The notes under the pieces are model-generated. The model saw only the letters and a list, made by a program, of their open reading frames with translations, had not been told where the DNA came from and ran no database searches. Positions 1 to 10,064 of a DNA stretch of 64,000 bases are shown here, piece after piece (position 1 is the stretch's first letter; every line of letters begins with the position of its first letter). Both the position numbers and the translations under genes were made by a program. This DNA is from Megalopta genalis (taxonomy: Eukaryota > Arthropoda > Insecta > Hymenoptera > Halictidae). Location of the stretch: NCBI RefSeq assembly GCF_051020955.1, contig NC_135013.1, positions 31,061,302-31,125,301 of the forward strand, written 5' to 3'.

Positions 1-160
1 TACGGAACCCGTCAAAATGGCGGGTCGCTAATTTTGAGTAAAGATACATTTACGAGTTATTTATTCAATTCACGCGGTCACTTGCTCGTTTAAAATCAGA
101 ATAAATGCAAAAGTAATATAAAACAGCTGTTTTTCTGTTCTGCTCGGTAAATCTAGCGTT
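1..160 (-). mobile_element. M2 MITE-like element, cut by the window edge
   Basis: Minus-orientation copy of the element whose ends read ACGCTAGATTTACGGA and TCCGTAAATCTAGCGT. It shares the internal AAACAGCTGTTTT motif and the GACGGGTTCC/GGAACCCGTC segment with copies at 5.0, 8.2 and 49.6 kb. Its outer end lies before base 1. No coding capacity. Confidence 0.8.
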
Positions 161-1012
161 CAACGAAACGAGATCACGAAGTCGCGAAAATCGAAGTCGC
201 GTGCACGATGATGCACCGTCGCGCACATTTCATTGAAGAAATACATTTAGTAAGCGGCGTTCTTCTGTAAGAACACTTTTACAAGTCACCGTACATAATC
301 GAGGAAAACTGATTTTCTGATACATTGCAAACCACCGCGGGCTGTGTTTAACCTATTGTCGCAATGTCACGACCGCGCATACACTTTGCGTCAACATCGT
401 TACGCGATTTACTTCGAAGGTTTTGTTCTACGTCCGATCTATTCTCGAAATTCGAACGGATCGCATGGTGCCTGTAATTTTCAGTGTCGCGTCACGCGAT
501 ATCTGCCCTGTTACCGGTAAATAATTTTATCACATGCACGAACGCGTTGCGTCGCGAAAATTTGCATAGAAGCCAACCTGTGCTTTTCCCTGACAGTCTC
601 CTTAATTGGAATATCTCATCCGGTTTACAAGCTGCGATCGAAGTGTGCTCCTTAAATGACGTTGTAATTATAGCGAGTGCTAGAAAAACCGATAGATTTT
701 TTTTGCTAGTATAGTTCTTTCAAAATCGCGGATCAGAAGTTGCGAATTTCTAAAATGTTAAATTAGACATTTCGAAGACCGTTTATGGAGCTGCCCTTGG
801 ACAGGCTTCTCGGTATAATCTCGATTCATATTTATTACAATTGTTACTGTCGCATCTCGCTCGGATCCTACTACTTTCAAATTTCATTTACGCAACCATG
901 TTGCGACAAACATTCGTTTGTAGAGACGGACGAAAATCTGTGTCATTCGTATACGATAGTCGTCATATATAATACTTGAAGTACTAATAGCAATAGCTAT
1001 TAAATTGTAAAA

Positions 1013-1175
1013 TGATCATTATTACTATTAATGATCATTATTATTATTATGATCATTATTACTATTAATGATCATTATTATTATTATGATCATTATTATT
1101 ATTAATGATCATTATTATTATTATGGTCATTATTACTATTAATGATCATCATTATAATTATGATCATTATATATT
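1013..1175. repeat. ATGATCATTATTA imperfect tandem repeat
   Basis: Repeats of the palindrome TGATCA spaced by ATTATTATTATTA and TTACTATTA, about ten times. Simple-sequence origin. Confidence 0.85.
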
Positions 1176-1616
1176 TACAATGGTAATCATTGTGAAATGA
1201 CAAATCACAGTCATCCGATCGTCATCGAATTAGAAAAAAGAATGACCTACTTTCCGATGCTTTTCATTAGTATTTAATATCCATAATGAGAAAGAAAGAA
1301 ATGAACAACATCCTATTTGAAATCTGCATCGCGAGTTAATCGATTCTCCACTAACAAAAAAAGGAACCCGTACCAAAGGTGCCGCATCTCGAGGGGATCT
1401 TACGCATCGACTGACGGAAAGATCTGATCTCCTTGGAAATATCCATTGTTGACGACCATTGAGAAGTCGAATTCCGATCTGATGATGCTTCGAAACGTCG
1501 ATCCTGTAATCTAATCTTTCCAAGCGTCGAACCACTTACACGTAGTGGTTTGGTGGTTTGGTTGTATACGTACGAAATTATGATAATAAAAAATCTCCAG
1601 TCGTTCATCAGCTTCT

Positions 1617-1779
1617 GAACAAAAATGAACGATTTGGGAACAGGAAATACAATTATTTGCGACACGTTTTTAATAGTTGCTGATTGTCAACGCGCAAGGC
1701 TCGAATAATCTTACCTTCTCTTCCTAAATTGTACATTTTTGTGCGCAATCAGAGCACGAATTAGGGAGAAATCACTGTA
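1617..1779. mobile_element. M1 MITE, partial
   Basis: Carries the M1 arms ACAAAAATGAACGATTTGGGA and the inverted CCTAAATTGTACATTTTTGTG, ending AGGGAGAAATCACTGTA. The left terminus is missing. It precedes the 412-bp array, which contains the same arms. Confidence 0.7.
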
Positions 1780-3420
1780 TTTATCTTTTAAGAAACTGCT
1801 AGAGACTAATATGATCATAAAGAATATGATTTGACAAGATTTCAACGCCCTCGAGCCATTAACCGTCTTCTTGTTTCACAATTTTCTCGGCCATCTCTCT
1901 GAGAAATATCGAAAACTATGTTCTAGAAACCATATTTCAACGTTTCCTCTTCTTTTCTACGACTTTGCGATCCCATAAAATGTCGAATCCCCCCGATCGA
2001 CGGCCATATTGTACACAAAAATGGACAATTTGGGAAGAGGAGATCGATCATTCGAGCTTTGCGGCTCGTTTCTATAGTTGTTGACAATCGATAACTGCAA
2101 CAAACTATCATCTAAAAAAAAATCGTATCTTCTCTTCCCAAACTGTCCATTTTTGTGCGCAATCTGAGCGCGAATTAGGGAGAAATTACTGTATTTATCT
2201 TTTTAAGAAACCATTAGAAATGAATATAATCGTAAAGAACATGCTTTGACAAGATTTCAATGCCCTCGAGCAATTAATCGTCTTCTTTCACAATTGTCTC
2301 GGCCATCTTTCTGAGAAATATCGAAAACTATGTTCTAGAAACCACATTTCAACGTTTCCTCTTCTTTTCTACGACTTTGCGATCCCATAAAATGTCGAAT
2401 CCTCCCGATCGACGGCCATATTGTACACAAAAATGGACAATTTGGGAAGAGGAGATTGATCATTCGAGCTTTGCGGCTCGTTTCTATAGTTGTTGACAAT
2501 CGATAACTGCAACAAACTATCATCTAAAAAAAAATCGTATCTTCTCTTCCCAAACTGTCCATTTTTGTGCGCAATCTGAGCGTGAATTAGGGAGAAATCA
2601 CTGTATTTATCTTTTTAAGAAACCCATTAGAAACGAATATAATCGTAAAGAACATGCTTTGACAAGATTTCAATGCCCTCGAGCAATTAATCGTCTTCTT
2701 TCACAATTGTCTCGGCCATCTTTCTGAGAAATATCGAAAACTATGTTCTAGAAACCACATTTCAACGTTTCCTCTTCTTTCGTACGACTTTGCGATTCCA
2801 TAAAATGTCGAATCCCCCCGATCGACGGCCATATTGTACACAAAAATGGACAATTTGGGAAGAGGAGATCGATCATTCGAGCTTTGCGGCTCGTTTCTAT
2901 AGTTGTTGACAATCGATAACTGCAACAAACTATCATCTAAAAAAAATTGTATCTTCTCTTCCCAAACTGTCCATTTTTGTGCGCAATCAGAGCGCGAATT
3001 AGGGAGAAATCACTGTATTTATCTTTTAAGAAACCACTAGAAACGAATATAATCGTAAAGAACATGGTTTGACAAGATTTCAATGCCCTCGAGCAATTAA
3101 TCGTCTTCTTTCACAATTGTCTCGGCCATCTTTCTGAGAAATATCAAAAACTATGTTCTAGAAACCACATTTCAACGTTTCCTCTTCTTTTCTACGACTT
3201 TGCGATCCCATAAAATGTCGAATCCCCCCGATCGACGGCCATATTGTACACAAAAATGGACAATTTGGGAAGAGGAGATCGATCATACGAGCCTTGCGGC
3301 TCGTTTCTATAGTCATTGACAATCGATCATTACAACAAACTATCGCCTAAAAGAGATCGTACCTCCTCCTCCCAAATTGTCCACTTTCCTGTACAATCCG
3401 AGCGCCGATTACGGAGAATC
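1769..3420. repeat. Tandem array, four units of about 412 bp built on an M1 element
   Basis: Units begin with CTGTATTTATCTTTT at about 1772, 2190, 2602 and 3014. Each holds an M1 core (ACAAAAATGGACAATTTGGGA and inverted CCCAAACTGTCCATTTTTGT) plus about 220 bp of unique sequence (GAGCAATTAATCGTCTTCTTTC). Units 2-4 are very similar; the first and the last edge are more diverged. Minus-strand 62-residue frames recur in the units but are repeat artefacts. Confidence 0.85.
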
Positions 3421-4229
3421 TGCACCGAATGCAGCCATGTAATCGAAACCCATGAAGCGAAACTTGGCTACCGGAATCCGCTCGAATCCGCGAGCATAAC
3501 AGCTCGCACTCGGCCCCATCCCTAATCACAAGCTGACAATCGCGCGTATTCGAATCTCCCAGGTGCTTACTCTCGTTCGTCCTTGTTCAATCGTGTCCGT
3601 CTCCTCCTCCACCACCTCCTCCTGCACCTCCTTGCTTCGAAAACTTTCACCTGTGCTCGGCTGTGTCGCGTTCACGCGAGGCTCGTGCCCGCGCGTTTTA
3701 ACGCCTCTATTCGCCGGGTAATCTCGCGCTTTTTTTCTCTCTCTCTCGCGCGCCGAGAGAGCCCCGGCGCAATTAGCATTCTTATTTTATTGGCGGGATA
3801 TTAGGTAGAGACCCGCGAGAGGTGTTCTCGGTGCAACGCCTCTCTGTCCGTCCGTTCGTCCGACTTCATGAAATTTCGCCGACACGTAATCGCTGCACGT
3901 AATACGCGCTCCCGGAGCCGAACCGACGGAATTGCCTGGCCGAGAAGAAGATGATGGCTGTGTGTTGGGCCGCCGTTCCCGGGTTTCGCAACGCCGACAT
4001 TTTTGCCATGTGCTCCGAGCGTCCTCTCGCAAAAACCGATCGCCGAGAATTATCGTCCTTTGTATCAGGCTGGAAACTATGAAACGGGCGTTTTCGTTTG
4101 GTCTGTGTTCAGCTGCGACCGAGAGAGATTCGTTGTAACATGTGCGCTCGATATTTTTATTCATAAATTTTAAAGGAATTCTTCTTACTGATTTCGTACA
4201 ATTTTGTCGTCTTTGTATCCCATTTTTAT

Positions 4230-4575
4230 TTAAAATATATATCCCATTTTATATATATTATTATATTATATATATTATATTTTATATTATATATTATAAT
4301 ATTATTATATTAATTATATAATATTAATATTATATTATTATTATTATTATTATAATATTCATTATTTTATATATTATATTATATTATTATTATTATATAT
4401 TATTATATTCAATCTATATAGTATATCTATATAATGAATATTAAATATAAATATTATATTATTATATTATAATGAATATATTATTATATTATTTTATTAT
4501 AATATTATTATTATATTATTATTATATTATTTTATAATGAATATTGAATATAATAATATAATAAATAATGTGAAA
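4230..4575. repeat. AT-only low-complexity tract
   Basis: Almost pure A/T, dominated by TATTATATTA words, for about 340 bp. No other content seen. Confidence 0.9.
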
Positions 4576-5039
4576 AATTGCGCTTTTAGTTTTTTACTTT
4601 TATTCGACGCCCGTTTCATAGTTTCCAACCTAATGTTTCATTGCTAGTCCTCGTTGCGCAACTTTCAAACGCTGGCAGCTTCTTGTTACTTTCGTTCGAA
4701 GGCGGTATGTATATCCGATCGTTCCGGGCACCGAATTTGAAACTGACATAGGACGTTTGAATCATTGTGCCACGGTTGAAGGAAGCTCGGGGATAATGGA
4801 CTCGGGGAATCGGTGATTATTAAATGAACAAACGGACGCGATTGAAGACGTTTTCTCGTAGTTGAACGTCTCGCATTGTAACACGAGTCGGACGTCATCC
4901 GCTAAATATATGAACGTGCTATTCGTTTGTTCAAAGTCGAAATAAAATTTAAATATTCTCTCGTCGAAGTTCGCGGTAAATGAAAAGACGTGCGAGATAC
5001 GAAAAACAGGAACCGTCTCGGTCTATCGAGGAAATGATT

Positions 5040-5246
5040 AACGCTAGGTTTACGGAGCACGAAAAACCAGCTGTTTTATATTAGTTTGTAAAGGTAACAA
5101 TAGGACATTTATCCTGATTTTTATCGTAACGTTTGCTGCAACTACCGTGTAAATTGACTAAATAACACAAAAATGTATCTTCACGATATGAATAATCGTA
5201 GATGAAAAAATTAGCGTCATTTCGACGGGTTCCGTAAATCTAGCGT
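5040..5246 (+). mobile_element. M2 MITE-like element, full length
   Basis: It starts ACGCTAGGTTTACGGA and ends TCCGTAAATCTAGCGT, terminal inverted repeats of about 16 bp over about 207 bp. It contains the CAGCTGTTTTATATTA and AAATGTATCTTCACGATA segments shared by the family. Non-coding and non-autonomous; the mobilising transposase family is not identifiable from this copy. Confidence 0.82.
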
Positions 5247-6021
5247 CGAACACGCCGAGCGCCTATCGTCACGGTTGTGAAAGAAATCGTAGCGCGAGGG
5301 ATCGAAGACGCGGCTTCGCGTCGCGGGAAAGTGTTTGTTATTGCGTTCTCAACAGTTTTCTAAATATATAGGATTCACAAAGATCGCTCGATTCACCCTC
5401 GGCCTTCCAAATGCTTAGTTTTCCGACGCGCTCACGGCTGAAGCAAGACAGACGTGCCTGTGCCGTAAGAGGTTTTTACGAGCGGTATATTCCTCCATTG
5501 ATAATTTATTCGCCCATTAACATGTGGCTGCCATCACATCGTATTCGCGTCAGTTATTATTCGTCCGGCCTTGAAAATTAATCATTGTATCGCTAGATTA
5601 ATTGCTTCGATTTTCTTCGGACTTCGTGGCCGCCGAAGTCGATCTTCGAAGTACACGTCGACGATGTGTTTGCGAAGAGACGACCGTACGATCGCCCGTG
5701 GCAAATGCTAAGAGACAGAAATCTTCGGCAAAGGTAACAGGCCGATCGAGCGCCGCCAGGTCGTCGTTTCGTAGAATTTGCATTTCTCGCGGCTCGGCTC
5801 GTCGAATTCGTCACGGGGCTTGTCAATTTGCTTAGCAAACCGCATTGTCTAGGCGGTATCAGGCACGTTCGCCGCCACGTTGACCGAATCATTCTCGGTG
5901 TTATCATCATCATCATCTTCGGCGGTCCATTCCGCTCTGTTTCGTCCAGTTGACGACCGTGCCATCGGTTCGATCGTCCATTTATCGCACTATTCTATGC
6001 TCGAGGGCGACAGTGAATTAT

Positions 6022-6378
6022 ACGGTGTCTCCCAAAATTATAGTATTTTCGGGAAACAAGAGGTTCCTGAGGTGATTTCGAGTAACTTTTTCCTCAGCGA
6101 AAATGTTCTACGAGGCTTCGTTCGCGAGTTATTAACGAAAAACAGTGGCCAATGAGAGGCGAGCTCGGCTGGCGCGAGGCGGAGCCCAGTCAGCGAGCGC
6201 ACGAAGCCCGGTTACGCCGATTGGCCCGGCCGTCTCGCGTCAGCCGAGCTCGCATCTCGTTGGTCGCTGCTTTTTCGTTAATATCTCATGAACGAAGCCG
6301 CGGATCGCATTTTCGCTAAGGAAAAAGTTACTTGAAATGACCTGAGGAATATCATAATTTTCGGACACTCTGTAATAT
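6022..6378. mobile_element. M4 foldback element, about 355 bp
   Basis: The left arm (GGTGTCTCCCAAAATTATA ... TAACTTTTTCCTCAGCGAAAA ... CCAATGAGAGGCGAGCTCGG) is repeated inverted in the right arm, ending CATAATTTTCGGACACTCTG. The arms are about 150 bp, so the whole element could fold into one hairpin. Related copies lie at 28.0, 41.9 and 44.1 kb. Open frames on both strands come from the inverted arms and are not genes. Confidence 0.8.
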
Positions 6379-7035
6379 TCCGACCTTGCGCTTGCAAAAC
6401 TTTCGTTTCCTCCTGCGTGCCGCGAGACGAAACGCAACGGTGTCGGGAGAGACAACACCTGACACTTGACTTCTGCCTTCTGGCTGCCTCTCTCGTCGAC
6501 AAATGCGTGTACATACTTTCCGCTTGCCGCAACCATGACAACGCAAAAGTCACGGTTTTAGGAGAACGAGTCGGAATGTCCCAAACTGTCACGGTTTCGT
6601 GGCAACGTGACATTACGGCGGCGAGATCATCGAGATATTAAACGTTGCGATAATATTAATCGGCATCGCGTATGCTAATTTACCGTTAAAACGTCGCAGT
6701 ATCGCTGCTCACGTTTACGTTTACGCATGATTTAATTCAGCGCAACTGAAGCTGCGCCAGCAAAAACCGTAGGTATTTAATTTTTATCTGGACTTGTCTG
6801 AGCTACGCATCTCAATCTCATGGAAAATTGTTGGTGCATACGTGCACAACAAATTTATGCAAGTGGAAAGACATTTCAATAACACAGAAGCATCGAGAAC
6901 TCGCGTTTTAAACGAATAGAAACCACCGAAGGAAAGTGTTATCAAAAAACTGTGCAAATCATGGCCAAAAAGGATGACAGAAGTTGAAAAAAAGAAAACA
7001 AAGATGGTTGTACACGCATTACTAATAAATGAAGA

Positions 7036-7066
7036 AAAGCTATTTCTCATAATGAGAAATAGCTTT
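7036..7066. repeat. Perfect 15-bp-arm palindrome with one-base centre
   Basis: AAAGCTATTTCTCAT, then A, then its exact reverse complement. No similar copy noticed elsewhere in the window. Could form a cruciform or be a solo element junction. Confidence 0.9.
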
Positions 7067-8154
7067 CTCATTCTTACTTATTTTGCTAAAAAAGGACTCC
7101 CTGTCTTGTGGGTTTTGTCGCGCCCCTTGTCTTTGAAAGATGTCCGATTGTTCTTGATCTTCGCTTGGATTCCAAACAACAATCTAGTGATTGTAAAAAA
7201 TTGTTAGAATACTTTTCACATGTTAGAATTTTCACCAAAATCGTAACACGCCTTGTGAGTTTGTCGCGAAGCCCGGTTATGCAATTGGCGCACGCGTCAT
7301 CAATCCTGGAAATTAGCATATTACCATTTAGTGATTACTTAATCGTCTCGAAAACGTCGACGATTTTTTAGCATTTCATATTGGACAAGTAATAACACCA
7401 GTCGCGTTAGGAAATCAGCGAATCATTGTGGTAACCAGAGGCGGATTTAGATTCTTTCGGTTTAGATTCTGCCGGTGTCTAGGCTAACATATTTTCGCCG
7501 TCTTGCAGTTGAAAATAAACGTAATAATAATAATAACTGTATCAGTTATTATTTAATTTTAATTACAGTAGTTTATTCGGCGCATTTTTTAATCTGCCCG
7601 TCGTGCCCCGCAGCTTCCGCAGCGTCACCTCGAAGATGAGAGCGGATGCTGCGAACCACGTGCTCCACAATGATCGGCAAAAGGTTCGGCACAACTTAAA
7701 TTTTAATAAAGATTAAAGAATTGTCTCTAAATAAGTTCCTTCGCGCGTCGCACGATGGCACCTTTTCCCAAAAAGTAGACCAAAAGGCAATTTTGCAATG
7801 GAAATTTTCGAAGTACATGTGCAGCAGCGAATGTTGCTGCGGTACACATCGCGACAGTCGTCGAAAGACCCGCTCTAAAAAGGTTCATTCCCCGGCTACC
7901 AAAGCACGGCCTCTTGTTACGGAGTCATTTCTGATCCACACCGATATCCTACTAATACACATTTGCGACGCTCCCCCCGCTTTTGCTCGTCATCGCTCCG
8001 GCATAATAGCCGGAGGCAGGAATAAGATGTCAACAATGACAACAGGATCAAAAAAATGTTCCCGTTTTTACCGATTTCTAATTATTCAAGTTTAAAATGT
8101 CATGGCAGGTATATCAACATCGCGGAACAATGTTAACAAAGATATGTCGAAATT

Positions 8155-8520
8155 AACGCTAGATTTACGGAGCACGAAACGAAACAGCTGTTTCATGCCA
8201 GTTTATAAAAGTAACTAATAAGACATTCATTCTGATTTTTAACAAGTAAGTAACGTATAAATTGAACGAACGCGATTAATGCTTTGAGAAATTCGGACTG
8301 AAAGATTTCGTTTCGTTAATAATAGATTTACAAAGCACAAAAAAAACAGCTGTTTTATATTACTTTATAAAAGTAACAATAATACATTTATTCTGATTGC
8401 AAACGAGTAAGTAACATACAAATTGAATAAATAACTCATAAATGTATCTTTACGATATGAATAATCGTAAATTAAAAAATTAGCGACCCGTCATTTTGAC
8501 GGGTTCCGTAAATCTAGCGT
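8155..8520 (+). mobile_element. Two M2 elements in tandem, the first 3'-truncated
   Basis: The first copy starts at 8155 (ACGCTAGATTTACGGA) and loses similarity near 8265. A second, nearly complete copy begins near 8319 and ends at 8520 with TCCGTAAATCTAGCGT. Both carry the CAGCTGTTT motif. Confidence 0.8.
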
Positions 8521-8546
8521 GAAAATCGTCCCATTAAATTTTATAT

Positions 8547-9242
8547 CGCAACGATACACGGTTATAGCCGATCACCGAAAAATTACCGATATTCGCAACG
8601 AATACGATAAAACGAACGCTTACGCAGGAATATAATTATCATAATATAATTATAATATAATATAATTGTTAATTATTATTATATTATAATTATGTTATAA
8701 TAATCATATTCCAACGATACACGATTATAACCGATCACCGAAAAATTACCGATATTCGCATCGAATACGATGAAACGAACGCTTATGCAGGAATATAATT
8801 ATAATATAATATAATTATTAATTATTATTATATTAATTCTTCCTATTAAATTTTATATTCCAACTATACGCGATTTATAGCCGATTACACCAAAAAATAA
8901 TCGACACTCGCAACGAATACGATAAAACGAACGCTTACACAGGGAATATAATTATCATAATATAATTATAATATAATATAATTGTTAATTATTATTGTAT
9001 ATTATAATTATATTATAATAATTATATTCCAACGATACACGATTATAGCTGATCACCGAAAAATAACAGACACTCGCAACGAGTACGATAAAACGAACGC
9101 TTATGCAGCAATATAATTATCATAATATAATTATTAATTATTATTATATTATAATAATTATATTCCAACGATACACGATTTACAGCCGATCACCGAAAAA
9201 TAACCGACACTCGCAACGAGTACGATAAAACGAAAACACTTA
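8547..9242. repeat. Five-unit interspersed array, 140-170 bp spacing
   Basis: An 80-90 bp block (CAACGATACACGATTATA ... ACGATAAAACGAACGCTTA) occurs five times (about 8550, 8709, 8858, 9029 and 9167), separated by ATAATTATAATATAAT-type linkers of varying length. Confidence 0.85.
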
Positions 9243-10064
9243 TGCATTAATATAATGATCATAATATAACTATAACATAATATAATCGTCACAAGGGTGC
9301 CGATTCTCGAATCGCGCGAAGGAACATTTTCGCGAAAATGTACCGTCGTCGCGCGCGTCGTTGCGTAAAACCTGGCCGCAGAGGAAAAGCGAGACGGCCC
9401 GGCGTTCCGGCGGAGCTTAGACGAAATAATTAGCCGATATCGGGCAAACCGGCGGGAATAATGATCGTCCGGCGAAGGAACGGCACGGTAACGAAACAAG
9501 TTGGGACGGTCGCCGGCATGGTGGGGTTTGGGAGACGCGCGCGGGCCGACATCAAAGGTACGACGACGCCGGCGGATGACGACGCAGGCCACGAGGACGG
9601 GACGGGACGGTTTGCTTTCCATTCGGATTCTGTGATTACTTCTCCTGCACGGCAGCAGTCCTTTCCCGTTCGGTCGTGGTATCTCCTTGGTTGCGGCGTG
9701 CTCTCATGCAAATAAATCGTGGCCCCCTCCTCCTCGTCGTCGTCGTCGTCCACGGTTTGTCTGTTCCGAGATCGCGCGCCCGTGGCCAAAGCGGCGCGTA
9801 GACGTCGTCGTCGCCGATCCGGGAGCGTCCGCGGGCGATTCGGCATCGGTTTTCAACCCCGATCCCGATCAGGGGAACTTCAGTCCTCCGTGGTCCGCGA
9901 AACCGTCAGCTCCGTTGGCCCCACCGGGACCAAGAGAACTCTCGCAGCCGGTCACCGCGAATGCATTCGCGTCGTTCACCATTATACGGGGGACATGCTG
10001 TACAGTTCTCAGTGACAATCGATAACAGTGACAACACGGGTGTCGTACACACGATCAACGAAAC

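Larger units (their letters stand above)
161..10064. other. Gene-poor region upstream of the NRF gene
   Basis: Apart from the elements listed separately, I see no gene. Open frames up to about 150 codons near 3.8-4.2, 5.6-5.9 and 9.2-9.8 kb have no recognisable protein features. The GC-rich stretch 9,290-10,064 just before the NRF start is where its promoter and 5'UTR should lie; no TATA box or initiator could be assigned with confidence. CGT/CGTC triplet runs occur near 9,735 and again at 10,375-10,400 in intron 1. Confidence 0.6.

Noticed and set aside
1923..2936. Three near-identical 62-codon minus frames, as if a small gene family
   Set aside because: They recur because they lie in the 412-bp tandem array and cross the M1 hairpin element.
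9158..10025. Minus frames of 138-154 codons before the NRF gene
   Set aside because: They overlap open plus frames in GC-rich, CGT-repeat DNA and end in AT repeats; more likely promoter or 5'UTR sequence of the NRF gene.
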